A stretch of DNA of 64,000 nt from CAVSMC01 sp963798655 (GTDB lineage: Bacteria > Pseudomonadota > Gammaproteobacteria > Burkholderiales > Casimicrobiaceae): assembly GCA_963798655.1 (NCBI GenBank), contig CAWCUH010000004.1, positions 186,001 through 250,000 of the forward strand. Reading direction: 5' to 3'. A program made the translations under genes and the position numbers. The notes under the pieces were generated by a model. The model had not been told where the DNA came from. It did no database searches and was given only the letters and a program-made list of their open reading frames with translations. Below, one piece after another: positions 8,306 to 19,800 of this stretch. The first letter of the stretch is position 1; each line of letters starts with the position of its first letter.

Positions 8306-9126
8306 ATCGCTCGCCGAACCTGCAGTCGGCGCACGAGGAAGCGGCCGGCCTCGCGCACGTGCTTCGCCGCGGCCAGGTCGATCTCTCGCATCGGGTGATC
8401 CTGTACCTCGAGGACATCACCGTCTCGTTCGACGGCTTCAAGGCGCTCGACGCGTTGACGCTCACGATCGACGCCGGCGAGCTTCGCTGCGTCATCGGCC
8501 CGAACGGCGCCGGCAAGACGACGATGATGGACGTGATCACCGGCAAGACGCGCCCCGACGCCGGCCGCGCCTACTTCGGTCAGACGCTCGATCTCACCAA
8601 GCTGTCCGAGCCGCAGATCGCGCACGCGGGCATCGGCCGCAAGTTCCAGAAGCCGACGATCTTCGAGCGCCACACGGTGTTCGACAACCTCGAGCTCGCG
8701 CGCAAGGCGGACAAGCGGGCGCGCCGATCGCTCACCGCCACCGTCGACGACGTCGTGCGCGACCGCGTCGCCGACACGCTCGCGCGCGTCGGGCTCCACA
8801 CGCACGCCGATCGTCCCGCCGGCCTGCTGTCGCACGGCCAGAAGCAATGGCTCGAGATCGGCATGCTGCTGATCCAGGAGCCGCGCCTGCTGCTGCTCGA
8901 CGAGCCGGTGGCAGGCATGACCGACGACGAAACCGAGCGCACGGCGGAGCTCTTCGTGTCGCTCGCCGGCGAGCATTCGCTGATGGTCGTCGAGCACGAC
9001 ATGGCGTTCGTCAAGCAGCTCGGCGGCACGGTGACGGTGCTGCACGAGGGTCGCGTGATCGCCGAGGGACCGCTCGCGAGCGTGCAGGCCGATGAGCGCG
9101 TGATCGAGGTTTACCTTGGCCGCTAA
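8302..9126 (+). CDS. urtD: Urea ABC transporter, ATP-binding protein UrtD
   Basis: 274 residues, LivG-type ATPase. Walker A GPNGAGKTT is at residues 66-74, the signature appears as LLSHGQKQWLEIGM (His in place of the usual Gly in LSGGQ, common in UrtD), and Walker B is LLLLDEPVAGM. HDMAFVKQL carries the switch-region His. A polar extension of about 33 residues precedes the domain, typical of UrtD. It energises UrtBC together with UrtE. Confidence 0.93.
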   Translation: MNRSPNLQSAHEEAAGLAHVLRRGQVDLSHRVILYLEDITVSFDGFKALDALTLTIDAGELRCVIGPNGAGKTTMMDVITGKTRPDAGRAYFGQTLDLTKLSEPQIAHAGIGRKFQKPTIFERHTVFDNLELARKADKRARRSLTATVDDVVRDRVADTLARVGLHTHADRPAGLLSHGQKQWLEIGMLLIQEPRLLLLDEPVAGMTDDETERTAELFVSLAGEHSLMVVEHDMAFVKQLGGTVTVLHEGRVIAEGPLASVQADERVIEVYLGR

Positions 9127-9159
9127 GAGGCTTCATTGCCGCGAAGGAGGGAATCCAGC

Positions 9160-9176
9160 GTCTTTCGACGAAAGAC
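9160..9176. repeat. Perfect hairpin in the urtD-urtE gap
   Basis: GTCTTTCG-A-CGAAAGAC gives an 8-bp stem in the 120-base gap. It is followed by GGGTCCCCGCGTGCGCGG, which resembles the repeats between urtA and urtB. There is no T-tract; it is probably an interspersed element or an RNA-processing hairpin. Confidence 0.45.
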
Positions 9177-9246
9177 ATTGGGTCCCCGCGTGCGCGGCGA
9201 CGACACGCGCCATGTCGGTGCAACCGTCGTCCATTCGCGTGCGCCG

Positions 9247-9939
9247 ATGCTGACCGTCTCGCGTCTGAACCAGTACTACGGCGGCAGCCACATCCTGCGC
9301 GACGTCGCGTTCGAGGCGCCCGCCGGCAAGGTGACGGCGCTGCTCGGCCGCAACGGCGTCGGCAAGACGACGCTGCTCAAGTGCCTGATGGGGCTCGTGC
9401 CCGCGGCATCGGGCGCGATCGAGTTCGGCGGCGCCGACGTCACGCGCGCGCCGCCGCACGCGCGCGTGCGCGCCGGCATCGGCTACGTGCCGCAAGGCCG
9501 CGAGATCTTTCCGCGGCTCACCGTACGCGAAAACCTGCAGATGGGACTCGCAACCAAGCGGCGCGACGCCGCCGTTCCGCCGGTCATCTTCGACATGTTC
9601 CCGGTGCTGCGCTCGATGCTGCGCCGGCGCGGAGGCGACCTGTCCGGCGGACAGCAGCAGCAGCTCGCGATCGGGAGGGCGCTCGCGATGGCACCCAAAT
9701 TGCTCATCCTCGACGAGCCGACCGAGGGCATCCAGCCATCGATCATCAAGGACATCGAGCGCGCGATCCGCGCGCTCGCCGAGGCCGGCGAAATGGCGAT
9801 CCTGCTCGTCGAACAGTATTACGACTTCGCGCGCTCACTGGCCGATAATTACCTGGTCATGGAGCGCGGAGAGATCGTGATGCGAGGGCGCGGCGAGGAC
9901 ATGGATCGTGACGGCGTCAAGGCTGCGCTTGCGGTGTAG
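9247..9939 (+). CDS. urtE: Urea ABC transporter, ATP-binding protein UrtE
   Basis: 230 residues, LivF-type ATPase. Walker A GRNGVGKTT is at residues 34-42, the signature is LSGGQQQQLAIGRAL, Walker B is LLILDEPTEGIQP, and the switch His is replaced by Gln in LLVEQYYDFA, as in many LivF/UrtE proteins. ATG at 9247 is chosen because MLTVSRLNQYYGGSHIL is the canonical beginning; upstream in-frame codons fall in the repeat-bearing gap. The 94-base distance to ureD suggests that transport and urease genes form one operon. Confidence 0.93.
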   Translation: MLTVSRLNQYYGGSHILRDVAFEAPAGKVTALLGRNGVGKTTLLKCLMGLVPAASGAIEFGGADVTRAPPHARVRAGIGYVPQGREIFPRLTVRENLQMGLATKRRDAAVPPVIFDMFPVLRSMLRRRGGDLSGGQQQQLAIGRALAMAPKLLILDEPTEGIQPSIIKDIERAIRALAEAGEMAILLVEQYYDFARSLADNYLVMERGEIVMRGRGEDMDRDGVKAALAV

Positions 9940-10033
9940 CACGCAGGGCGCGATTCCGGGGCAGTCCGGGATCGCGATCGCAACACCGCTCGGGGCCGGC
10001 GACGCTCGCAACCGGACCGAGGACGAGCATCAT

Positions 10034-10915
10034 GTGCGCAACCACCGTGGCCCCCCGCGACCTGGGACTCAAGCAACCGCCGAACTCACGCGCGCTTCGC
10101 CGTGGCATGCCGCGCTCGCGCTGGGTTTCGCCCACCGACGCGGCGGAACGCTGCTCGAGCACCGCGCGCACACCGGTCCCCTTCGCGTTCAGAAGCCGCT
10201 GTTCCCCGAAGGACCGGCCGTATGCCACGCGGTCGTGCTGCATCCACCGGGGGGTGTCGCGGGCGGAGATGCTCTCGCGGTCGACGTTCGCGCTGCGGCG
10301 GGCGCGCACGCACTGCTGACCACCCCCGGCGCGGGCAAGTGGTACCGCGCCAATGAACGTCGTGCGTCACAACGGGTGACCATCGGCGTCAGTTCCGGCG
10401 CCGTGGTCGAGTGGCTGCCGCAGCCGTCCATCTTCTTCGATGGCGTCGACGCGAGCATCGAAACACGCGTATCGCTCGCGGAGGACGCTCTTTACATCGG
10501 CTGGGAAGCGCTGTGCTTCGGCCGCACGGCCTCGCAAGAACGCTTCACGCACGGCCGCGTCGCGCTGCGCACCGTGATCGAGCGCGATGCCCGCCTTCTT
10601 TGGCATGAGCGCGCGATCGTCGATGGCGGCTCCGGCTGGCTCGTCGCGCGTGCCGGGCTTGGTCGACATCCCGTGTGCGCGACGCTCGTCGCCGCCGGTC
10701 GCACGATCGCGCGCCACATCGTCGACGCGTGCCGCGCGGCGCCGCTGCCTGCCGGTGTCGACGCCGGCATCACGACGCTGCCCGACGTGCTGATCGCCCG
10801 TTGCCTTGCACCGGACACCGAACGCGCGACAATGTGGTTCGGCGCACTGTGGCGCGTGCTGCGTCCGGCGCTCGCCGGGCGTGCGGCGACGCCGTTGCGC
10901 ATCTGGAACACCTGA
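10034..10915 (+). CDS. ureD: Urease accessory protein UreD
   Basis: 293 residues from GTG at 10034. UreD (UreH) forms the UreDFG complex that loads carbamylated lysine and nickel into apo-urease. Recognisable family segments are QKPLFPEGPAVCHAVVLHPP, GGVAGGDAL, TTPGAGKWYR and EWLPQPSIFFDG. An ATG two bases earlier (10032) is in another frame and encodes nothing recognisable, so the GTG is preferred, although the ribosome-binding site is weak. UreA follows after six bases. Confidence 0.9.
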   Translation: MRNHRGPPRPGTQATAELTRASPWHAALALGFAHRRGGTLLEHRAHTGPLRVQKPLFPEGPAVCHAVVLHPPGGVAGGDALAVDVRAAAGAHALLTTPGAGKWYRANERRASQRVTIGVSSGAVVEWLPQPSIFFDGVDASIETRVSLAEDALYIGWEALCFGRTASQERFTHGRVALRTVIERDARLLWHERAIVDGGSGWLVARAGLGRHPVCATLVAAGRTIARHIVDACRAAPLPAGVDAGITTLPDVLIARCLAPDTERATMWFGALWRVLRPALAGRAATPLRIWNT

Positions 10916-10921
10916 GAAGCC

Positions 10922-11224
10922 ATGGAGCTCACGCCGCGCGAGAAGGACAAACTGCTGGTCTTCACCGCGGCGCTCGTCGCCGAGCGGCGCAAGGCCCGCG
11001 GCGTCAAGCTCAACTACCCGGAAGCGGTTGCGCTGATCAGCGCAGCGATCATGGAAGGCGCGCGCGACGGCCGCAGCGTCGCCGATCTGATGCACTTCGG
11101 CACGACGCTGCTCGCCCGTGCCGACGTCATGGACGGCGTGCCGGAGATGATTCCCGAAATCCAGGTCGAGGCGACGTTCCCCGACGGCACGAAGCTCGTC
11201 ACCGTGCACAATCCCATCGTATGA
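10922..11224 (+). CDS. ureA: Urease subunit gamma
   Basis: 100 residues, the exact usual length. MELTPREKDKLLVFTAALVA, KLNYPEAVALIS and VTVHNPI are family-defining. It is a structural subunit of the (alpha-beta-gamma)3 urease. Its stop codon lies within the first unit of the tandem repeat at 11221, so a strong hairpin directly follows it on the mRNA. Confidence 0.97.
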   Translation: MELTPREKDKLLVFTAALVAERRKARGVKLNYPEAVALISAAIMEGARDGRSVADLMHFGTTLLARADVMDGVPEMIPEIQVEATFPDGTKLVTVHNPIV

Positions 11225-11294
11225 AACGAGGGTCAGAGTGCGCGTTGCGCATGAAACGAGGGTCAGAGTGCGCGTTGCGCACTCTGACCCTCGT
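11221..11294. repeat. Tandem 30-base duplication ending in an 18-bp REP-like hairpin
   Basis: A 30-base unit beginning ATGAAACGAGGG is repeated exactly (11221-11250, 11251-11280). The second unit then pairs with an inverted copy: ACGAGGGTCAGAGTGCGC (11256-11273), loop GTT, and the full complement to 11294, a perfect 18-bp stem. The element sits between ureA and ureB inside the operon. Single arms occur at 2185 and 20333. It may pause transcription or protect the upstream mRNA. There is no spacer variation, so it is not CRISPR. Confidence 0.85.
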
Positions 11295-11302
11295 CCCCAG
11301 CC

Positions 11303-11607
11303 ATGATCCCCGGCGAACTTCGTATCGAGCCCGGCGAGATCGAGCTGAACGCCGGCCGCGCGACGATGACGCTCGCCGTCGCGAACACCGGCGACCGCCC
11401 GATCCAGGTCGGATCGCACTATCACTTCGCCGAAACGAACGCCGCGCTCGACTTCGATCGCGATCGAGCGCGCGGCTTTCGTCTCGACATCGCCGCCGGC
11501 ACCGCGGTGCGCTTCGAGCCCGGCCAGACGCGAACGGTGCAGCTCGTCGCGCTCGCCGGCGATCGCGTCGTGCACGGCTTCCGCGGCCTCGTCGACGGCC
11601 CGCTCGA

Positions 11608-11611
<4 letters not shown>
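11303..11611 (+). CDS. ureB: Urease subunit beta
   Basis: 102 residues. MIPGELRIEPGEIELNAGR and GDRPIQVGSHYHFAETN are the UreB signatures, and GFRGLVDGPL is the usual end. The ribosome-binding region lies just after the inverted repeat, so the hairpin could influence its translation. The end overlaps the ureC start by four bases. Confidence 0.97.
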
Positions 11612-13313
<1,702 letters not shown>

Positions 13314-13315
13314 CG

Positions 13316-13825
13316 ATGCGAATCGCCAACGCGCTCGCCGATCGCGGCGCCGTTGCGTCGGCGCGGCTCGTGCTGCCCTTCGACGCGCGGCGCAAGAGCC
13401 GCCTGCTCGCGCGGCTCGACTCCGGCGAGGAGATCGGCTACGTGCTGCCGCCGGGCACGGTGCTGCGCGACGGCGACAAGCTCGCCGTGGCGGACGGCAC
13501 CGTGATCGAAGTCGTCGCCGCGGCGGAGCCGTTGCTCGAGGTGCGGGCTGCGAGTGCGCTCGACGTCGCGCGCGCCGCGTATCACGTCGGCAACCGCCAT
13601 GTCCCGGTCGAGATTGCCGACGGCGTGCTGCGGTTGCAGCGCGATCATGTGCTGGCCGACATGCTCGCCGGTCTCGGCTGCACGGTGACGCCGGTCGACG
13701 CGCCGTTCGATCCCGAGGGCGGTGCCTATGCGGCGCACCGCCACGACGGCGAAGTTGCGCACGACCTGCACGACCCCGGACACGGGCCGCATCGATCGAA
13801 GCCGCGGATCCACGAGTTCAAATGA
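13316..13825 (+). CDS. ureE: Urease accessory protein UreE
   Basis: 169 residues. UreE is the nickel chaperone for urease maturation. The N-terminal domain has LVLPFDARRKSRLLARLDSG and GYVLPPGTVLRDGD; the metal-binding domain has VARAAYHVGNRHVPVEI, with the conserved interface His. The tail after about residue 135 is His-rich (HRHDGEVAHDLHDPGHGPHR), a nickel-storage feature seen in many UreE proteins. It starts two bases after ureC and ends overlapping ureF. Confidence 0.95.
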   Translation: MRIANALADRGAVASARLVLPFDARRKSRLLARLDSGEEIGYVLPPGTVLRDGDKLAVADGTVIEVVAAAEPLLEVRAASALDVARAAYHVGNRHVPVEIADGVLRLQRDHVLADMLAGLGCTVTPVDAPFDPEGGAYAAHRHDGEVAHDLHDPGHGPHRSKPRIHEFK

Positions 13826-14504
13826 CGGCGACCTCCGATGCCTTCGCGCTGTCGCGGCTGCTGCAGCTCGCGAGCCCGACGCTGCCCGTCGGCGCCTACA
13901 CGTATTCGCAGGGCCTCGAATGGGCGGTCGACGCAGGTTGGGTGGAAAACGAAGCGGCCGCGTTCGATTGGATCGCAGGACTCCTCGAGCACGGCATCGG
14001 TGTCTTCGATGCGCCGCTCGTCGCAGGCGCGCATCGCGCATGGACGCTTGGCCAATGGGCCGAAGCGATGCGCCTCGACGCGCTCTACGTTGCGACGCGC
14101 GAGAGCGCCGAGCTTCGCGCCGAAACGCTGCAGATGGGCTACTCGCTGCTGCGAATGCTCGCCGACGTGCCGGGCATCGCCCGTCCGGCGGCGCTGCAGG
14201 CATCCGGTGACGTCTCCTTTCCCGTGGCATGGGCCGGCGTCACCGCCGCGAGTGCCATCGCGGTCGACGCCGCAGTCGTCGGATATCTGTGGAGCTGGTG
14301 CGAAAATCAGACCATGGCAGCGCTCAAGTCGATTCCGCTCGGACAATCCGCCGGCCAGCGAATCCTCGCCGCGCTCGGCACGCGGCTGCACGCGATCGCG
14401 CAGCGCGCAGTGGACCTGCCCGAAGACGACTGGCACAACTTCGCCCCGGGCTTCGCGATCGCTTGCAGCCGCCACGAAACGCAATACTCGCGGCTGTTCC
14501 GCTC

Positions 14505-14508
<4 letters not shown>
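13822..14508 (+). CDS. ureF: Urease accessory protein UreF
   Basis: 228 residues, all-helical. LLQLASPTLPVGAYTYSQGLE is the diagnostic N-terminal motif (S-P-x-LPVG-x-(F/Y)-x-(F/Y)-SxGLE), and QMGYSLLRML and IPLGQSAGQRIL are further family blocks. UreF bridges UreD and UreG in the activation complex. It overlaps ureE by four bases and ureG by four bases (GTGA). Confidence 0.95.
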
Positions 14509-15121
<613 letters not shown>

Positions 15122-15125
<4 letters not shown>

Positions 15126-15150
15126 CCGGCGGCTTGTCGCGTAGCATAAT
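15122..15150 (+). promoter_or_regulatory. Sigma-70-type promoter, probably leaderless transcript
   Basis: CTGACC (15122-15127) and CATAAT (15145-15150) are separated by exactly 17 bases. The start predicted seven bases after the -10 box is the A of the ATG at 15157, so the downstream mRNA would have little or no leader. The -35 box overlaps the ureG stop codon. Confidence 0.45.
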
Positions 15151-15156
15151 GGGCGC

Positions 15157-15456
15157 ATGGCCGACGTTCCGCTCACCATCGTTCACAACCCGGACCAGCA
15201 CCGCTTCGAGGCGACCCTCGGCGCCGAGGTCGCGCACGCCGACTACAAGCTGGTCCACGGCGTCATACGGATGACGCACACCGAAGTGCCGCGCGAATTC
15301 GAGGGGCGCGGCATTGCCGGCGCGCTGGTGCGCGCCGCGATCAGCTACGCGCGCGAGCATCGCCTGCGCCTCGCGCCGTATTGCCCGTACGTCGTTTCGT
15401 ACATGCGCCGCCATCCCGACACGCACGACTTGCTGCCCGACGACTTCGAGCTCTAG
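15157..15456 (+). CDS. Small GNAT-like acetyltransferase (YjdJ/Gtn-type)
   Basis: 99 residues. This is the short acetyltransferase family whose core is EFEGRGIAGALVRAAISYAREHRLRLAPYCPYVVSYMRRHPD: a pyrophosphate-binding loop (GRGIAG) and a helix, then a conserved PYCPYV(x)8HP element. The full-length GNAT N-terminus is reduced to beta strands. Substrate is unknown; relatives may acetylate small molecules or protein N-termini. No ribosome-binding site is seen, in keeping with a leaderless start. Confidence 0.85.
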   Translation: MADVPLTIVHNPDQHRFEATLGAEVAHADYKLVHGVIRMTHTEVPREFEGRGIAGALVRAAISYAREHRLRLAPYCPYVVSYMRRHPDTHDLLPDDFEL

Positions 15457-15585
15457 CAGCCCGGCACGGCGTCGCCGCACGACGACGTCGGATATCTCCG
15501 ACACGCGGATGAGGTCTCGACCGATCGGGTTCCCGGCATCCGGTCCTTACAGTGAATCGAACTTCGATTCGCTGGGGAGCCGCTC

Positions 15586-15885
15586 ATGCGGGATGACAAC
15601 ACGCCGGTGAGGACGCCAGGCAGCGTCGCTGTGGCGCTCGTCGTCGGGATGATGTTCGTCACGCCGGTGCTCGCCGCGACGACGATACGTCCGCTGACGA
15701 TTCGCTGGGACGTGCTGTTCGCTTTCGTCCGCGTGCATCAGCTGGGCCTGATCGTCGGCTTCTCGCTGATGATCGGCATCGCGCTGATGCTCAAGGCCGC
15801 AGCTCGCTACCCGCAGAGTCGACGCACGACGCTCGACACGATGCTCGCCGAGCCGGGACCGCATGGGATCGATGGTCTCGCCTGA
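15586..15885 (+). CDS. Hypothetical small membrane protein, 99 aa
   Basis: No family is recognised. Two probable membrane segments are visible at about residues 14-33 (VAVALVVGMMFVTPVLAATT) and 48-69 (VRVHQLGLIVGFSLMIGIAL), followed by a basic cytoplasmic tail. ATG at 15586 is preceded by GGGGAGCC. The gene overlaps nothing and converges with the ornithine cyclodeaminase-like gene six bases further on. Codon use is ordinary, but the protein could be spurious. Confidence 0.45.
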   Translation: MRDDNTPVRTPGSVAVALVVGMMFVTPVLAATTIRPLTIRWDVLFAFVRVHQLGLIVGFSLMIGIALMLKAAARYPQSRRTTLDTMLAEPGPHGIDGLA

Positions 15886-15891
15886 CGCGGG

Positions 15892-16833
15892 TCAGCCGGC
15901 GCTGCGCAGCACCGCGGCCGCCGCGGCGAAGTCTTCGAGCGCGAATCCGACCGACTTGAATACCGTGACCTGATCGTCGCGCGTGCGTCCGGGATGCGCA
16001 CCGCGCGCGAGATCGCGCAGGTCCGACGCCACGTCGCCCGGCACGATCGCCCCGCTCGCGATCGCGTGCACGAGATCGCCGCCTTCGGCGAGCGCGGCCG
16101 TGCGCTCGTCGACGACGAGCAGGTCCGCGCGCGCGATCGCCGCGTCGTCGGTTTCGCGCATGTGCCGGCGAAACGCGCCGACGAGATCGACGTGCACGCC
16201 GGGCCGCAACCATTCGCCGCGAACGAGCGGCTCGGTTGAAAGCGTCGCGCACGACACGATGTCGGCTTCCCCGATGCCGCGTTCGATGTCCGCGCAGTGA
16301 ACGGCGCGCACGCCGGCATCGCAGAGCTCGTGCACGAAGGTCCGTGCGTGCTCGGCCGTGCGGCTCCAGACGGCGACGCTGTCGATCGCACGCACGCCGC
16401 GATGCGCATCGACGAGCCCTCGTGCCTGCTTGCCGGCGCCGATCATCAGCAGCCGATGCGCGTCGCGGCGTGCGAGCTTGCGTGCTGCGTACGCCGATGC
16501 ACCGGCCGTGCGCCGCGCCGTGATCTCCTCGCCGTCGAGCAGCGCAAGCGGACGCCCGTCGGTCGCGTCGAACAGCAGATAGACGGCGGATACCGACCGC
16601 AGCCCTCGCGCGGCGTTGCCGGGAAATACCGTGACGAGCTTCACGCCGACGCGATCGCCGACCCGCCACGCGGGCATCATGAGCAGCGTCGCATCCGGTG
16701 CATCGGGCACCTCGATCGAAAGGCAGGTTCGCAGCGGCGCGACGACGTCGCTCGCGAGCGCCGCGTCCAGCGCATCGAGCATCACCGGCCACGACAGCGC
16801 CGCACGTACGTCCTGCGCGTCGAACTGACGCAT
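15892..16833 (-). CDS. Ornithine cyclodeaminase/mu-crystallin family protein
   Basis: 313 residues. The fold has an N-terminal catalytic domain (MMPAWRVGDRVGVKLVTVFPGNAARGL, with the conserved Lys) and an NAD(P) Rossmann domain with IGAGKQARG at about residue 125. DLVGAFRRHMRE matches the usual substrate-region motif. Family members convert ornithine to proline or reduce cyclic imines such as 1-pyrroline/1-piperideine-2-carboxylate. It lies 11 bases downstream of putA on the same strand, which suggests a role in proline/ornithine or hydroxyproline metabolism. Confidence 0.88.
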   Translation of the reverse strand: MRQFDAQDVRAALSWPVMLDALDAALASDVVAPLRTCLSIEVPDAPDATLLMMPAWRVGDRVGVKLVTVFPGNAARGLRSVSAVYLLFDATDGRPLALLDGEEITARRTAGASAYAARKLARRDAHRLLMIGAGKQARGLVDAHRGVRAIDSVAVWSRTAEHARTFVHELCDAGVRAVHCADIERGIGEADIVSCATLSTEPLVRGEWLRPGVHVDLVGAFRRHMRETDDAAIARADLLVVDERTAALAEGGDLVHAIASGAIVPGDVASDLRDLARGAHPGRTRDDQVTVFKSVGFALEDFAAAAAVLRSAG

Positions 16834-16844
16834 GTCCGCCGTCG

Positions 16845-19800
16845 CTAAAGCACGTCGCCGGCCTGCGCGAGCAGCGCTGCATTGCCGCCTGCGGCCGCCG
16901 TGTTGATCGTGAGCGTCCGCTCGACGACCAGTCGCGCCCAATCGTAGCGGCCGCTTGCATCCGGCTGGATGACCGGCGTGATCGGACCGCGCTCGCGTAC
17001 CGCCAGCGCGCGGTGCGCCCGGCGCGCCGCGTGAGCGTCGTCGACGACGAGCGCGACGACGCCTTCGGCGTACGCTGCCTGCTCATCCGACATGTCGCGC
17101 GCGACATTGCCGGTGGCCGCGACGATCGCGTGTTGCCGCGCGCGCGCTTGGTCGCTCGACGCGATGCAGCCGACGACGCCGCGCCGCTGCAGCTGAAGCA
17201 GGTTCGTTTCGCCGGTCGGACCCGGCATGCGCTGCTCGAGCAGCACGCGCGTGCCCGTTGTCGGCGAAAACGGCGGCGCGTCGTCCACGCCGCGAACGAG
17301 CCGTCGCAGGTACAGCGGCCCGCCGGCCTTCGGGCCCGTGCCCGACAGTGCATGCCCGCCGAACGGCTGCACGCCGACGACGGCGCCGATGATGTTGCGG
17401 TTCACGTAGACGTTGCCGGCGTTGACGCGCGCGACGATCGCATCGACGGTCGTGTCGATGCGCGTGTGGATGCCGTGCGTCAGCGCGTAGCCCGTAGCGT
17501 TGATCGCATCGACGAGCGCATCGAGCTGATCCGCACGCCATCGCACGATGTGCAACACCGGTCCGAACACCTCGCGGTCGAGCCGGCCAAGGCCCTCGAT
17601 GCCGCCGAGATCGATCAGCGTCGGCGCGACGAAGGTTCCGCGCGCGCATCCCGGCGGCATCGGACGACGCACGATTGCGAATCCGGCCGCGCGCATCCGC
17701 TCGACGTGCGCCTCGAGCGCGTCACGCGCGTCGGCGTCGATCACCGGCCCGACGTCGGTCGCGAGCCGCCCCGGATCGCCGACGGCGAGCTCGGCGAGCG
17801 CGTCGGTCAGCATCGCGACGATCGCCGCGGCGACGTCGCTCTGCACGCACAGCACACGCAAGGCCGAGCAGCGCTGTCCGGCGCTGTCGAAAGCGGACGT
17901 GAGCGCGTCGACGACGACCTGCTCGGGCAGCGCCGAGCTGTCGACGATCATCGCGTTCTGGCCGCCCGTCTCGGCGATCAGCACCGCGTCGTCGCCGCGC
18001 GCGCCGATCGTGCGATCGATCCCGCGCGCGACCGCGGTCGACCCGGTGAAAACGACGCCGGCAATGCGCGCATCGCCGACGAGCGCTGCGCCGATCGTTT
18101 CGCCGCGTCCCGGCAGCAGCTGCAGCGCCGCGACCGGCACGCCGGCGTGATGCAGCATCCGCACGGCGGCTGCGGCAATCAGCGGCGTCTGTTCGGCCGG
18201 CTTCGCGATCACCGCATTTCCCGCGGCAAGCGCTGCCGCAATCTGTCCGACGAAGATCGACAGCGGAAAATTCCACGGCGAAATGCATACGATCACGCCG
18301 CGCGGCACGACGCCCGGCTGCGCGCACAGCTCGCGGGCCTGCTGCGCGTAGTAGCGACAGAAGTCGACCGCTTCGCGAACTTCGGCGACCGCATCGGCGA
18401 GCGTCTTGCCGGCTTCGCGAATCGCGAGCGCGTAGAGCCGCGGTGCATCGGCCTCGAGCAGATCGGCCGCGCGCTCGAGACACGCGGCGCGAGCGTCGAC
18501 GGGCCGTTGCGACCACGCAGCGCCGCGATCGAGCGCGAAGCGCACCGCATCGCGAGCGTCGCTGCCGGCGGCCTCGACGACACGGCCGACGACATCGGCG
18601 GCGTCGGCGGGATTGACGACATCGAGCGGCTCGCGCTTGGCGACTTCGCCGCCGGCGAGCAGCGGATACGCGGCTTGCTCGACCGGCAGCTCCATCGCGC
18701 GCGCAAGCGTGCGAAGCGTTGCGTCGTCGGCGAGATCGATGCCGCGCGAATTCAACCGCGGTCGGTAGAGGTCTGCGGGCTTCGCGATCCGCGGATGCGG
18801 CGCGCCGGCGTCGGCTTGTGCTTGCGCGACCGGGTCGGCGACGAGCTCGCCGATACCGACGGAGGGATCGACGACGCGGTTCACGAACGACGTGTTCGAT
18901 CCGTTCTCGAGCAGCCGCCGGACGAGATACGCGAGCAACGTCTCGTGCGATCCGACCGGCGCGTAGATACGGCAAGCGCGGCCGAGCCCGCTCGCTCCGA
19001 CGACCTGATCGAACAGCGTCTCGCCCATGCCGTGCAGGCACTGGAACTCGTAGTCTGCCTCGCCACCGATCGCATCGACCGCGGCAAGCGTGAACGCATT
19101 GTGCGTGGCGAACTGCGGATACACGACGTCGGGCGCCGCGAGCAGCGCCTTCGCGCAGGCGAGATAGCAGACGTCGGTGTGCGCCTTGCGCGTGAAGACC
19201 GGATAATCGGCAAGGCCGTCGACCTGCGTGCGCTTCACCTCGCTGTCCCAGTACGCGCCCTTGACGAGGCGAACCATCAGGCGCCGCCGATGCTGGCGCG
19301 CGAGCGCGACGAGCCAGTCGACGACGAAGCGCGCACGCTTCTGGTACGCCTGCACGACGAAGCCGAGGCCGTCCCAGCCGGCAAGCGTCGGATCGGCGGC
19401 GAGCGCCGCCAAGACATCGAGTGTCAGCTCGAGCCGATCGGCTTCCTCGGCGTCGATGTTGAAGCCCATATCGAGCGACTTGCAAAGGCGCGCGAGCTCG
19501 GCGACGCGTGGCACCAGCTCGGCGATCACGCGCTCGCGCTGCGACCGGGAGAAGCGCGGATGCAGCGCGGAGAGCTTGACCGAGATGCCGGGCCCGTCGC
19601 GCGCTCCGCGCGCGCCGCCGTGGGCGCCGAGCGCACGAATCGCGTGCTCGTACGAATCGAAGTAGCGCCTCGCGTCGCGCGTGCTGAGCGCCGCCTCGCC
19701 GAGCATGTCGTATGAATGACGATAGCCGCGTGCCCGGCGCTCGCTTGCGTTCGCGATCGCCTCGTGGATCGTGCGACCGGCGACGAACTGGCGGCCGAGC

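Noticed and set aside
11221..11280. Two 30-base repeats as a possible CRISPR
   Set aside because: The copies are directly adjacent without spacers, only two exist, and no cas genes are present.
16698..19715. Very long open frame (about 1005 codons) on the plus strand opposite putA
   Set aside because: High GC leaves the antisense of a strongly biased coding frame free of stops. The translation is Arg/Asp/Ala-rich without domains, while the minus strand encodes a clear PutA.
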